From: Pseudomonas arsenicoxydans
GTDB taxonomy: Bacteria > Pseudomonadota > Gammaproteobacteria > Pseudomonadales > Pseudomonadaceae
DNA: 64,000 nucleotides
Direction: 5' to 3'
Assembly (NCBI RefSeq): GCF_006438915.1
Contig: NZ_RCZE01000016.1
Span: forward strand, 1 to 64,000
Shown: piece by piece, positions 41,922-50,828 of the stretch
Numbering within the stretch: position 1 is the stretch's first letter
Layout: every line of letters begins with the position of its first letter
Notes under the pieces: model-generated
Told to the model about the DNA's origin: nothing
Seen by the model: only the letters and a program-made list of their open reading frames with translations
The model's database searches: none
Position numbers and translations under genes: made by a program

Positions 41922-42874
41922 TGGGGGCAGTGACCAGGCCGACAATCGGTGTGATCGGGACCGGCGCAATCGGCGGGTTCTACGGGATGATGCTGGCGCG
42001 TGCCGGCTTCGATGTGCACTTTTTGCTGCGCAGTGAATTTTCAGCGGTGGCCGAGCGCGGGTTGCGGCTCGACAGCGCGGCGCATGGCGCGCTGACGTTG
42101 AACCCGGTTCAGGCCTATTCATCCGCGCAAGACATGCCCGCCTGCGACTGGTTGCTGGTCGGCGCCAAAACTACCAGCAATGCCGACCTGGCCCCCGCCA
42201 TCATTCAGGCGGCTGCTCCGAACGCCAAAGTGCTGGTCTTGCAGAATGGCTTGGACGTCGAAGACAGCCTGCGCGAGGTGCTTCCTGGCTCTTTGCACCT
42301 GCTCGGCGGGCTGTGTTTTATCTGTGTCCATCGCACCGGTCCCGGGGAAATTACCCATCAAGCACTCGGCGCCGTCAACATCGGCTATCACAGTGGTCCC
42401 GCGGCCGATGAAGCTGCGCGCGTGGCGATTGTAGAAGAGGGTGCCGGACTGTTCCGCAACGCCGGCATCGATTCCCAGGCCATGCCGAACCTGCATCAGG
42501 CACGTTGGCAAAAACTGGTCTGGAATGTCCCGTACAACGGCCTGTCGGTTCTGCTGGGGGCCAGCACCACACCATTGATGGCTGATGCTGACAGCCGGGA
42601 ACTGATCAAGGCATTGATGGCCGAAGTGGTGCAGGGCGCAATCGCCTGTGGCCACGACATACCGGCCGGTTACGCCGACCATCTGTTCATGGTGACCGAA
42701 AAAATGCCGGACTATTGGCCGAGCATGTACCACGACTTCCTGCACAAACGACCGCTGGAACTGGCCGCGATCTACGCGCGTCCCCTGGCAGCCGCCAAAG
42801 TGGCAGGGTGTGAATTGCCGCTGATCGAAGCGTTGTATCGCAGTTTGAGTTTTATCGATCGACGAAATAACTGA
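41918..42874 (+). CDS. Putative 2-dehydropantoate 2-reductase (PanE-like)
   Basis: A 318-residue ketopantoate reductase family enzyme: NADPH loop IGTGAIGGFYG (about 8-18), GAKTTSNAD, then the catalytic Lys region QARWQKLVWNVPYNGLS (about 189-205) and the C-terminal Glu/Ser helices. Several paralogues occur in pseudomonads, so pantothenate synthesis is not assured. It is coupled to the thioredoxin-like gene and is 24 bp ahead of the nucleotidase. Confidence 0.85.
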   Translation: MMGAVTRPTIGVIGTGAIGGFYGMMLARAGFDVHFLLRSEFSAVAERGLRLDSAAHGALTLNPVQAYSSAQDMPACDWLLVGAKTTSNADLAPAIIQAAAPNAKVLVLQNGLDVEDSLREVLPGSLHLLGGLCFICVHRTGPGEITHQALGAVNIGYHSGPAADEAARVAIVEEGAGLFRNAGIDSQAMPNLHQARWQKLVWNVPYNGLSVLLGASTTPLMADADSRELIKALMAEVVQGAIACGHDIPAGYADHLFMVTEKMPDYWPSMYHDFLHKRPLELAAIYARPLAAAKVAGCELPLIEALYRSLSFIDRRNN

Positions 42875-42898
42875 GTCGATCAATCCGGGGGGAAGGGC

Positions 42899-43804
42899 AT
42901 GGCCAAAACTATCGACGACAAACTGGTGCTGGCGATTTCTTCGCGCGCACTGTTCGACCTGAGCGAAAGCCACAAGGTGTATCTGTCGAGTGGCGTCGAG
43001 GCCTACCGGCAATACCAGATCGAGCACGAGGACGAAATCCTCGAACCCGGCGATGCCTTCCCTCTGGTGCAGAAACTCCTGAACCTCAATACCCTTCTTG
43101 GCCGTGCTCGGGTCGAGGTGATCCTGGTGTCGCGCAACAGCGCCGACACCGGGTTGCGGGTGTTTAACTCGATTCATCACTACGGGCTGGCGATTTCCCG
43201 CGCGGCGTTTGTCGGCGGGCGCAGTCCTTATCCGTATCTCAAGGCCTTTGGCTGTGACCTGTTTCTGTCGACGCATGCCGAAGACGTACGCAGCGCACTG
43301 GAGGCGGGTTTCGCGGCGGCGACCATTCTGTCGGGCGGTGCCAGCCGCGCGGCCAGTGATGAATTGCGGATTGCCTTCGATGGCGATGCGGTGCTGTTTT
43401 CCGACGAGTCGGAGCGGGTCTACCAGTCGGGTGGCCTGGAAGCGTTTCAGGCCAGCGAACGTGAAGCCGCCCGTGAGCCGTTGCGCGGTGGGCCGTTCAA
43501 AGGCTTCCTGGCCGCCCTCAATTTGTTGCAGCGTGAGTTTCCTGACGACGACTGTCCGATCCGTACGGCGCTAGTCACGGCGCGTTCGGCGCCGGCCCAT
43601 GAGCGCGTGATCCGTACGTTGCGCGAATGGGACATTCGCCTGGACGAATCACTGTTTCTCGGTGGCCTGACTAAATCGGCGTTTCTCGAAGCGTTTGCAG
43701 CCGATGTGTTTTTCGACGATCAGGCCGGCCATTGCGAACTGGCCCGCGAAGTCGTCGCCACCGGTCACGTACCGCACGGCATAAGCAACGAGCAAAAGGT
43801 TTAA
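42899..43804 (+). CDS. 5'-nucleotidase (cytosolic type I family)
   Basis: A 301-residue protein of the NT5C1 family (PF06189): LVLAISSRALFDLSES at the N-terminus, EVILVSRNSADTGLRVF, IAFDGDAVLFSDESE (acidic metal site) and the C-terminal VFFDDQAGHCE. It dephosphorylates nucleoside 5'-monophosphates. GGGGGGAAG precedes the ATG. It may be transcribed with the two genes before it. Confidence 0.87.
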   Translation: MAKTIDDKLVLAISSRALFDLSESHKVYLSSGVEAYRQYQIEHEDEILEPGDAFPLVQKLLNLNTLLGRARVEVILVSRNSADTGLRVFNSIHHYGLAISRAAFVGGRSPYPYLKAFGCDLFLSTHAEDVRSALEAGFAAATILSGGASRAASDELRIAFDGDAVLFSDESERVYQSGGLEAFQASEREAAREPLRGGPFKGFLAALNLLQREFPDDDCPIRTALVTARSAPAHERVIRTLREWDIRLDESLFLGGLTKSAFLEAFAADVFFDDQAGHCELAREVVATGHVPHGISNEQKV

Positions 43805-43900
43805 GCCCACCGTTCAACGCGTTACGCAGAGCGTCGTACTCGCCAAGGCACTGCTAAGCTGAATCAAATCTCCGCCATGTTGGCTTGCGAGGAGATCCTA

Positions 43901-44404
43901 ATGATTCAGTCGATGCTGTATGCCACTGACCTTGGCCTATATGCACCGTTGGTGATGCAACATGCCTTGGCCCTGGCGCGGACATTCAATGCCGACTTGT
44001 ATGTGGTCCACGCGGTCGAGCCCATGGGGTTGTTTGCCGAATCGGTGCTTCAAAGTTATCTGGATGAACAGGCCTTGAACGAGTTTCACAGTCAGGGCTT
44101 GAGTACCGTCATTGCCAATATCGAGCAGCGGGTGCTCGACAGTTTTCGCGAAGAGTTGGGGGATGAAGGGGAGCAGGACCTGGCGCGAATCCGCGCGGTG
44201 CGGGTACTTCAGGGGGACCCGTCGCAGGTGATTCTCGACCAGGCGCAGAAACTCTCTGTGGATTTGCTGATCGTAGGTAGTCATAGCCATGGTGCCGGCG
44301 CGGAAACGCCCTTGGGCAGGACCGCAGCGCGCGTGTTGCAGCTGTCGCGGGTGCCGGTCTATCTGGTGCCGCTGGTAGAGCGTCGCCGTCAGGAAGATCG
44401 CTAG
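43901..44404 (+). CDS. Universal stress protein (UspA family)
   Basis: A 167-residue USP: MIQSMLYATDLG, then the ATP-binding block LIVGSHSHGAGAETPLGRTAARVLQLSRVPVYLVP, G-2x-G-9x-G(S/T) in a modified form. It is probably a dimer that binds ATP. GAGGAGA is 7 bp upstream of 43901, while the earlier ATG at 43877 lacks one. Confidence 0.88.
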   Translation: MIQSMLYATDLGLYAPLVMQHALALARTFNADLYVVHAVEPMGLFAESVLQSYLDEQALNEFHSQGLSTVIANIEQRVLDSFREELGDEGEQDLARIRAVRVLQGDPSQVILDQAQKLSVDLLIVGSHSHGAGAETPLGRTAARVLQLSRVPVYLVPLVERRRQEDR

Positions 44405-44422
44405 AACACAAATAGTGGCAAT

Positions 44423-44449
44423 TTGACAAAAAAGTTCTAGATTTATTCT
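44423..44449 (+). promoter_or_regulatory. Candidate cysB promoter
   Basis: TTGACA at 44423-44428 in an AT-rich stretch, with TATTCT (44444-44449) at a short 15-bp spacing. It is 95 bp before the cysB start. Confidence 0.35.
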
Positions 44450-44517
44450 TCAAGCCATTAATATAGTTATATACCGTCGCTGATGCCCGTGGCGTCTACC
44501 TGCTTTGAGGGATTCAT

Positions 44518-45492
44518 ATGAAGCTTCAACAACTGCGCTACATCTGGGAAGTGGCGCACCACGACCTCAACGTTTCCGCTACCGCCCAAAGCCTTTACAC
44601 CTCGCAACCGGGTATCAGTAAACAGATCCGCCTGCTGGAAGACGAATTGGGCGTCGAGGTGTTTGCCCGCAGCGGCAAGCACCTGACCCGCGTCACCCCG
44701 GCCGGCGAACGCATCATCACCACCGCCGGCGAAATCCTGCGCAAGGTTGAAAGCATCAAGCAGATTGCCCAGGAATTCTCCAACGAAAAAAAGGGCACCC
44801 TGTCGATCGCCACCACCCACACCCAGGCACGTTATGCGTTGCCGCCGGTGATCAGCAGCTTCATCAAGCAATACCCCGACGTTGCTCTGCACATGCACCA
44901 GGGTTCGCCGATGCAGATCGCTGAAATGGCCGCTGACGGCACCGTCGATTTCGCCATTGCCACCGAAGCGCTGGAGCTGTTCGGCGACCTGGTGATGATG
45001 CCGTGCTACCGCTGGAACCGCTGCGTCGTCGTGCCACAAGGTCACCCATTGACCAAGCTGTCGAAGCTGACCCTCGAAGCCCTGGCCGAATACCCGATCG
45101 TGACCTACGTGTTCGGTTTTACCGGCCGCTCGAAGCTCGACGAAGCGTTCAGCCATCGTGGCCTGACGCCGAAAGTGGTGTTCACCGCCGCTGACGCCGA
45201 CGTGATCAAGACTTACGTTCGTTTGGGTCTGGGCGTGGGCATCGTGGCGAAAATGGCGGTCGACGCCAAACTCGACAGCGATCTGGTCATGCTCGACGCA
45301 AGCGATTTGTTCGAGTCCAGCATCACCAAAATCGGTTTCCGTCGCGGCACTTTCTTGCGTGGTTTCATGTGCGACTTCATCGAGAAGTTTGCCCCGCACC
45401 TGACCCGCGAAGTGATGGCCAAAGCCATTCAGTGCCACAACAAGCAGGAACTGGAAGAACTGTTCGACGGCGTCGAACTGCCGGTCCACTGA
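44518..45492 (+). CDS. cysB: HTH-type regulator CysB
   Basis: A 324-residue LysR-family regulator of sulfur assimilation. MKLQQLRYIWEVAHHDLNVS, TAQSLYTSQPGISKQIRLLE (helix-turn-helix, about 19-40) and the effector domain from about 90 (TTHTQARYALPPVI, GHPLTKL) match CysB closely. It activates the cys regulon with N-acetylserine as inducer. The stop is 6 bp from that of the convergent GreA/B-like gene. Confidence 0.95.
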   Translation: MKLQQLRYIWEVAHHDLNVSATAQSLYTSQPGISKQIRLLEDELGVEVFARSGKHLTRVTPAGERIITTAGEILRKVESIKQIAQEFSNEKKGTLSIATTHTQARYALPPVISSFIKQYPDVALHMHQGSPMQIAEMAADGTVDFAIATEALELFGDLVMMPCYRWNRCVVVPQGHPLTKLSKLTLEALAEYPIVTYVFGFTGRSKLDEAFSHRGLTPKVVFTAADADVIKTYVRLGLGVGIVAKMAVDAKLDSDLVMLDASDLFESSITKIGFRRGTFLRGFMCDFIEKFAPHLTREVMAKAIQCHNKQELEELFDGVELPVH

Positions 45493-45498
45493 TTGGTG

Positions 45499-45981
45499 CT
45501 AGACCACCTCGGTAACAGAAAACTGTTGCCGAGCGCCCGCCACCAGAATCTCCACCTCATCCCCTTCGAACTTGCCCAGCAGGCTTTTGCCCAGCGGCGA
45601 GCGGGGGGTGATGACGGTAATCAGTTGCCCCACCAGATCGACCTTCAGGCCGGCTGCGTCGGGAGCCAGAAATAGCCATTGTTCGCGACCCTTCTCGTCT
45701 TCCAGGCCGAGCAGCGCGCCGACTTCGATGCCGCGCTGATCGTCATAAGGGCGCAAGGCCAGGTTCTGGCACAGCGTCAGTGACTGGCGGATTTCCTCGA
45801 CCCGTTTGGCCTGGCCGGCTGCCAGATAAGAAGCCTCCAGCCCCAAGGTGTCGTACTTGTTTTCGGCGATGTTTTCTTCGTGGGTCGCGGTTTCGTACGC
45901 GGTTTGCGCGGCACGCTCGGCGATGTCGAGATCGATCCGCAGCTTGTCGAGAATCAATTGGTGGACGGTCTGTTTGTTCAT
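45499..45981 (-). CDS. GreA/GreB-family elongation factor-like protein
   Basis: A 160-residue protein with a C-terminal FKBP-like GreA/B domain (LVGQLITVITPRSPLGKSLLGK, about 115-140) and an N-terminal helical part with AERAAQTAYETATHEENIAENKYDT that differs from true Gre tips. It may compete at the RNA polymerase secondary channel like Rnk or GreA relatives. Two bp separate it from the upstream gene, so they form an operon. Confidence 0.85.
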   Translation of the reverse strand: MNKQTVHQLILDKLRIDLDIAERAAQTAYETATHEENIAENKYDTLGLEASYLAAGQAKRVEEIRQSLTLCQNLALRPYDDQRGIEVGALLGLEDEKGREQWLFLAPDAAGLKVDLVGQLITVITPRSPLGKSLLGKFEGDEVEILVAGARQQFSVTEVV

Positions 45982-45983
45982 GA

Positions 45984-46394
45984 TCAGTCGCAGAATTGCT
46001 GGACATTGGCGCGGCTTTTTTCGCTCGGCGCGTTATGGTCCTGCTGCAGCCAGAACTGGCATTTCGGGTTGGACAGATTGCGGCTGCTGCTACGGGCCTG
46101 ATCCATACGGACCTGTTGCTCGTCCTTGCGCAGGTTCTCTTCGTATTGCTCGAACAACGGGCTCTGCGGTGGAATATCAGGCCTCGGCTGTTCGACAACC
46201 GGCGGCTTGGCCAGTTGCTCCACCGCGGCGGCTACCGGTGCCAGTTGCTCTTTGAAAAACACCGCCGAAACGAGCCAGCAGGTCAGCGCGATGGCGAGAA
46301 ATCCCAGCCACAAACCGAGGGCGATGCTGCCGGTCAATTGCAGGGCGTTGAGCTGGATCGGCAACGGACGGCGCGGGTTGGGACGGTAGGGCAT
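45984..46394 (-). CDS. Hypothetical membrane-anchored protein
   Basis: A 136-residue protein: one membrane helix (about 20-47), a proline-rich linker (AKPPVVEQPRPDIPPQSP), then a periplasmic-like tail with two cysteines (KCQFW and QQFCD) that could pair. GGAGG lies 6 bp before the ATG. I do not recognise a family. It is in an operon with the GreA/B-like gene. Confidence 0.75.
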   Translation of the reverse strand: MPYRPNPRRPLPIQLNALQLTGSIALGLWLGFLAIALTCWLVSAVFFKEQLAPVAAAVEQLAKPPVVEQPRPDIPPQSPLFEQYEENLRKDEQQVRMDQARSSSRNLSNPKCQFWLQQDHNAPSEKSRANVQQFCD

Positions 46395-46518
46395 GGCTGC
46401 CTCCTGGCGGATGGTCGCGGGCGAGTGGCGATTGTCGCACGAAGATTAATCGCCGTCGGCTCTTCTGCACGAGGTAATTTATGCGGACAATCGGTGCCTT
46501 TGCCAACGGGAATCTGGA

Positions 46519-47676
46519 ATGCCTGAACTGCCTCAAGTGAAAAACCGCTGGCGCTGGGATATTTTTTGCACCGTGGTCGACAACTTTGGCGACATCGGCG
46601 TGACCTGGCGCCTGGCTCGACAACTGGTGGCCGACCACGGGCTGGAGGTGCGCTTGTGGGTCGATGACCTGCGCGCCTTCGAACGTCTATGTCCCGAAAT
46701 CGATACCCATGTCGCGCAGCAATGGCAGGCCGGTGTCGAAGTGCGCCAATGGCCAACCGAGTGGTTGGCCACCGAAGCGGCGGATGTGGTCATCGCCGCG
46801 TTTGCCTGCCAGTTGCCGAGTGCCTACATGGAAGCCATGGCCGCGCGGGTAACGCCACCGCTGTGGATGAACCTCGATTACCTGAGCGCCGAGGACTGGG
46901 TGATCGGCTGTCACGGTTTGCCGTCAGTCAAATACAAAACGGTGCAGAAGTACTTCTTCTTTCCAGGATTCCAGCCGGGCACCGGAGGCCTGTTGCGTGA
47001 GAGTGGGCTGCTTGAGCGACGACGGCAGTTTCAGCAAAGTCCCGAGGCTCAGCGAATATTCCTTCAAGGGCTGGGGATAGATCGTGCGTCTGATGCGCAA
47101 TTGATCTCGCTGTTTGCCTATGAGAATGCCGGGTTATCAAGTTGGCTGAATGTGCTCGCCGCCGATTCGACACCTACCCATTTGCTGGTGCCAGAAGGGC
47201 GGGTTCTCGGCGATGTCGAACGCTGGCTCGGCGTTGAAGGATTAGCCGCAGGGGCATTGCATGTCCGTAACGGATTGACCGTCCAGGTGCTGCCGTTCGT
47301 CCGACAGGATCAATACGATCACCTGCTCTGGTGCTGCGATTTCAACGCTGTGCGCGGTGAAGATTCCTTCGTCCGCGCCCAATGGGCAGGTCGGCCGATG
47401 CTCTGGCACATCTATCAGCAGGAGGAACACATCCACCTGGACAAGCTCGATGCGTTCCTCGCGCTGTACACAAAAGGCCTGTCAGAGCCCGCCAGCCACG
47501 CGATAAACGGACTTTGGCACGCCTGGAATGCCGGTCATGATATGTCCGACCACTGGCGCACGGCCTGCAAACACTGGCCAGAGCTGCAAAAACACGCCGA
47601 GGCGTGGTGTCTGGAACAAGCCTTGCAGGCCGATCTTGCCGCGGCGCTGGTACAGTTTTATGTAAATTGGATATGA
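46519..47676 (+). CDS. earP: EF-P arginine rhamnosyltransferase EarP
   Basis: A 385-residue inverting GT-B enzyme that adds rhamnose from dTDP-rhamnose to Arg32 of EF-P. WDIFCTVVDNFGDIGVTWRL places the catalytic Asp pair at Asp21 and Asp25, and RGEDSFVRAQWAGRPMLWH holds the conserved Glu and ribose-binding residues. GGAA precedes the ATG. It lies directly upstream of efp, its substrate, the usual pairing. It needs dTDP-rhamnose, linking it to the Rml pathway that also supplies the sugar operon at the window start. Confidence 0.95.
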   Translation: MPELPQVKNRWRWDIFCTVVDNFGDIGVTWRLARQLVADHGLEVRLWVDDLRAFERLCPEIDTHVAQQWQAGVEVRQWPTEWLATEAADVVIAAFACQLPSAYMEAMAARVTPPLWMNLDYLSAEDWVIGCHGLPSVKYKTVQKYFFFPGFQPGTGGLLRESGLLERRRQFQQSPEAQRIFLQGLGIDRASDAQLISLFAYENAGLSSWLNVLAADSTPTHLLVPEGRVLGDVERWLGVEGLAAGALHVRNGLTVQVLPFVRQDQYDHLLWCCDFNAVRGEDSFVRAQWAGRPMLWHIYQQEEHIHLDKLDAFLALYTKGLSEPASHAINGLWHAWNAGHDMSDHWRTACKHWPELQKHAEAWCLEQALQADLAAALVQFYVNWI

Positions 47677-47724
47677 TACGCGGCCTAGATTTTTGTAAAT
47701 CCCATCCAAATTCGGATATTCGCA

Positions 47725-48294
47725 ATGAAAACTGGTAAAGAACTGAAACCCGGTACCGTGATCCGTCTCGAAAACGATCCTTGGCTGGTTCAGAAAGCTG
47801 AATTCACCAAATCCGGTCGTAACAGCGCGATCATGAAGACCAAGCTGAAAAACCTGCTGACCGGTTACAAGACCGAGATCGTTTACAGCGCTGACGACAA
47901 ACTGGACGATGTAATCCTCGACCGCAAAGAAGCGACCCTGTCCTTCATCAGCGGCGACACCTACACGTTCATGGACACCACTGACTACACCATGTACGAG
48001 CTGAACGCTGAAGACATCGAAGCCGTTCTGCCTTTCGTTGAAGAAGGCATGACCGATGTTTGCGAAGCGATCTTCTTCGAAGAGCGTCTGGTTTCCGTAG
48101 AACTGCCGACCACTATCGTGCGCGTAGTTGACTACACCGAAGGTTCCGCTCGCGGTGACACTTCCGGCAAAGTCATGAAGCCTGCCAAGCTGAGCAACGG
48201 TACCGAGTTGCAAGTTGCTGACTTCATCGAAATCGGTGATCGCATCGAAATCGATACCCGCGAAGGCGGTTCCTACAAAGGCCGTGCTAAATAA
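47725..48294 (+). CDS. efp: Elongation factor P, Arg32 type
   Basis: A 189-residue EF-P of three beta barrels. Position 32 is arginine (TKSGRNSAI), the rhamnosylated residue in the EarP subgroup, instead of the lysine of the EpmA type. It relieves ribosome stalling at polyproline. A TATGAT at 47672-47677 inside the end of earP could be a promoter of its own. A terminator follows. Confidence 0.97.
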   Translation: MKTGKELKPGTVIRLENDPWLVQKAEFTKSGRNSAIMKTKLKNLLTGYKTEIVYSADDKLDDVILDRKEATLSFISGDTYTFMDTTDYTMYELNAEDIEAVLPFVEEGMTDVCEAIFFEERLVSVELPTTIVRVVDYTEGSARGDTSGKVMKPAKLSNGTELQVADFIEIGDRIEIDTREGGSYKGRAK

Positions 48295-48312
48295 GCACCG
48301 CTTGAGTAATGA

Positions 48313-48342
48313 AAAAGCCCGACCAGTGAGTCGGGCTTTTTT
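48313..48342 (+). terminator. Rho-independent terminator of efp
   Basis: AAAAGCCCGAC-CAGTGA-GTCGGGCTTTTTT. Confidence 0.95.
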
Positions 48343-48378
48343 GTGTCTGCGCATTACGTGTGAACGCAGCAAATCCCC

Positions 48379-48467
48379 TGTGGGAGCGGGCTTGCTCGCG
48401 AAAGCGGTGTGTCAGTCGACAAAATGTTGGCTGATGTATCGCCTTCGCGAGCAAGCCCGCTCCCACA
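48379..48467. repeat. REP pair
   Basis: Inverted standard REP copies between efp and the esterase gene. Confidence 0.92.
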
Positions 48468-48478
48468 TTTGTACTGCG

Positions 48479-49495
48479 TTATTTCTTCAGATGTTGCTTC
48501 AGTTCTTCAGACGCTTGCAACATCGCCGAACGCACCGCAGGCACCTGGCTCACCACATTGAGCAAACCGTAGTCGTGGATCATCCCGTTGTAGCGAACCG
48601 ACGTCACCGGCACTCCAGCCTCATCAAGCTTGCGAGCATAGGCTTCACCCTCATCGCGCAGAACGTCAGCGCCCGCCGTCTGCACCAGTGCAGGTGGCAA
48701 GCCCTTCAGTTGGGCGGTGGTTGCCCGCAGCGGCGAGGCGTAGATCTCGTTACGCTGGTTGGCGTCGGTGGTGTAGTTGTCCCAGAACCACTTCATCATG
48801 TTTTTGGTGAGGAAGTGCCTCTCGGCAAACTGGTTGTATGAGGCGGTGTCGAAGTTCGCGTCCGTCACCGGCCACAGCAGCACCTGGAACTTGATCGCCG
48901 GGGTGCCCTTGTCCTTGGCCATCAGCGCAACCACTGCCGCCATGTTGCCACCGACGCTGTTGCCGGCCACGGCCAGGCGTTTGCTGTCGACATCGATCTC
49001 TTTACCGTGCTCGGCTACCCATTGGGTTGCCGCATACGCTTGGTTAATCGCCACCGGGTAATGCGCTTCCGGCGACGGGGTGTAATTGACGAACACCGCA
49101 ACCGCCCCCGAGCCCGTTACCAGATCGCGCACCAATCGTTCGTGGGTCGGGAAGTCGCCCAACACCCAGCCGCCACCGTGGAAGAACATGAACACGGGCA
49201 GTTCGCCCTTGACCCCGGCCGGCCGGACGATAGTCAGGCGCAGCGGTTGGCCATCGACTTGAATGGTCTTCTCGCTGACATCCGCTTTGGGCAGCGTCAG
49301 TTTCACCGAGGCTTGCGCGCCCGTCAGAACGGCGCGGGCATCTTTCGGTGTGAGTTGCTCCATCGGTTTGCCGGTGCCGGCATTCAGTACGTCGAGGAAG
49401 GCATGGGTGTTGTGTTCAACACCGTCGCCTGCGAACGCGTTGCCGATGGACAGGGCGAGAAGGGTGCCGGTCAAGACTTTGCTGAAAGTGTTCAT
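48479..49495 (-). CDS. Exported alpha/beta hydrolase (HSL-type esterase)
   Basis: A 338-residue protein with a signal peptide (about 1-22, SIGNAFA). HGGGW (oxyanion hole, about 107), nucleophile Ser in GNSVGG (about 178), Asp in GADVLRDEG and His in MIHDYG form the hormone-sensitive-lipase set. It should be a periplasmic or secreted esterase for short-chain esters. It lies 33 bp after ohr, same direction, so it may share ohr induction. Confidence 0.9.
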   Translation of the reverse strand: MNTFSKVLTGTLLALSIGNAFAGDGVEHNTHAFLDVLNAGTGKPMEQLTPKDARAVLTGAQASVKLTLPKADVSEKTIQVDGQPLRLTIVRPAGVKGELPVFMFFHGGGWVLGDFPTHERLVRDLVTGSGAVAVFVNYTPSPEAHYPVAINQAYAATQWVAEHGKEIDVDSKRLAVAGNSVGGNMAAVVALMAKDKGTPAIKFQVLLWPVTDANFDTASYNQFAERHFLTKNMMKWFWDNYTTDANQRNEIYASPLRATTAQLKGLPPALVQTAGADVLRDEGEAYARKLDEAGVPVTSVRYNGMIHDYGLLNVVSQVPAVRSAMLQASEELKQHLKK

Positions 49496-49528
49496 GTTCG
49501 TTTCCTGTTCGGGCCTTGGGCTCAGCGG

Positions 49529-49948
49529 TTAGACGGTGACGTGCAGGCGCACATCGACGTTGCCACGGGTGGCGTTGGAGTACGGGCAGACCTGGTGGGC
49601 AGCGTCGACCAAGGCTTGCGCATCGGCTTGTTCAAGACCTGGCAGGCTGATGTGCAGGTCGATGTCCAGACCGAAGCCGCCAGGGATTTGGCCGATACCA
49701 ACATGGGCGGTGATCGAGGCGTCGTTCGGGATGCTGCGTTTGGTCTGGCTGGCAACGAATTTCAAGGCGCCGATGAAGCAGGCGGAGTAACCGGCTGCGA
49801 ACAGTTGCTCAGGATTGGTCGCTGCGCCGCCCGCACCGCCGAGTTCTTTCGGGGTAGCGAGTTTGACGTCGAGGATGTTGTCGCTGGAAACGGCACGACC
49901 ATCACGGCCACCGGTGGACGTTGCGATTGCGGTATAGAGAGTTTGCAT
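49529..49948 (-). CDS. ohr: Organic hydroperoxide resistance protein Ohr
   Basis: A 139-residue thiol peroxidase of the OsmC/Ohr family, with the two catalytic cysteines in AGYSACFIGAL and QVCPYSNATRGN. It reduces organic hydroperoxides using dihydrolipoamide. It is upstream of an esterase and shares a control region with ohrR. Confidence 0.96.
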   Translation of the reverse strand: MQTLYTAIATSTGGRDGRAVSSDNILDVKLATPKELGGAGGAATNPEQLFAAGYSACFIGALKFVASQTKRSIPNDASITAHVGIGQIPGGFGLDIDLHISLPGLEQADAQALVDAAHQVCPYSNATRGNVDVRLHVTV

Positions 49949-49975
49949 GGTGTGAGCCTCATTCGGTTTGGATGT

Positions 49976-50043
49976 TTTGCGCTAAATGTTTGTGCGCTAA
50001 GTAAGTGCGAGGTGAATGTATCGCGCAAGTATTTATCGCGCAA
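49976..50043. promoter_or_regulatory. Candidate ohr promoter with paired OhrR-type repeats
   Basis: On the minus strand TTGCGC and TACATT are 17 bp apart (50043 to 50015). Two similar direct-repeat pairs, each with 15-bp period, face each other: TATCGCGCAA at 50019 and 50034, and TGCGCTAA at 49978 and 49993. OhrR is known to bind inverted repeats across ohr promoters. Confidence 0.55.
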
Positions 50044-50183
50044 TATAAATTTTTGAGAAAGTTTTGGTTGAGATTGGGGCAGATGATGTGAAGGGCTGGG
50101 CTAGAGCGGTCGAGGCAGGATTTCAGAGGTGAAAATTTTTTGAGGATGGGCTGAAACAGATCGAAAGAACGACGCAAAACAAA
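50044..50183. other. Non-coding, AT-rich part of the ohr-ohrR interval
   Basis: No gene seen. It holds ohr upstream sequence before the REP pair; the whole ohr-ohrR gap is about 350 bp. Confidence 0.4.
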
Positions 50184-50273
50184 TGTGGGAGCGGGCTTGC
50201 TCGCGAATGCGGTGTGTCAGCCAACATCAATGCTGAATGTCACACCGCACTCGCGAGCAAGCCCGCTCCCACA
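50184..50273. repeat. REP pair between ohr and ohrR
   Basis: Standard inverted REP copies, separating ohrR transcription from ohr. Confidence 0.92.
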
Positions 50274-50296
50274 GGGGATCTACTTTGGCTGGGGGA

Positions 50297-50758
50297 TCAG
50301 AGGCTATCCTGCAAATTACCGCGCAGCACTTGCAGCTCCGCTTGCAGCTTGTTCAGTCGCTCCACGGTCATCCCGCTGGCGCCGAGGATGCATTGTGGAA
50401 TGCTGCGTGCCTTTTCCCGCAAGGCGTGGCCTTGTTCGGTGAGTTCGACGATCACCACCCGTTCGTCTTCGCGGCTGCGTGTACGGCTGAGCAGTCCCTC
50501 AACTTCCAGGCGTTTGAGCAACGGCGTCAGCGAGCCGGGATCGGTCAGCAGGCGTGTGCTGATTTCACCGACGGTCAAACCATCGCGTTCCCACAGCACC
50601 ATCATCGCCAGGTATTGCGGATAGGTCAGGCCCAGCGCTTGCAGCAGCGGTTTATAGACCTTGGTCATCAGCAGCGAAGTCGAGTGCAGGGCGAAACAGG
50701 CCTGATTATCCAGCAGCAGCTGATCGCAGTTATCCGGGGTGTCGCGTTTGGTGGTCAT
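50297..50758 (-). CDS. ohrR: MarR-family peroxide-sensing regulator OhrR
   Basis: A 153-residue winged-helix repressor with the reactive cysteine in NQACFALHS (about Cys21), followed by LTYPQYLAMMVLWE and the winged helix (about 60-100, SLTPLLKRLEVEGLL). Oxidation of this cysteine by organic peroxides releases it from the ohr promoter. A second cysteine (PQCIL, about 127) could form the disulfide used by two-Cys OhrR proteins. Confidence 0.93.
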   Translation of the reverse strand: MTTKRDTPDNCDQLLLDNQACFALHSTSLLMTKVYKPLLQALGLTYPQYLAMMVLWERDGLTVGEISTRLLTDPGSLTPLLKRLEVEGLLSRTRSREDERVVIVELTEQGHALREKARSIPQCILGASGMTVERLNKLQAELQVLRGNLQDSL

Positions 50759-50828
50759 CTCAAAAGCCTTGATCGGTAATCTTCATGAATCTAGCGGGCG
50801 AATCTTTAATGCGCCAGATAATTTTCGA

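Noticed and set aside
42119..43276. Minus-strand open frame of 385 codons over the PanE-like and nucleotidase genes
   Set aside because: Antisense shadow of two genes with recognised motifs; no ribosome site and unlikely composition.
44467..45489. Minus-strand open frame of 340 codons opposite cysB
   Set aside because: Shadow of cysB; histidine/phenylalanine-rich and without domains.
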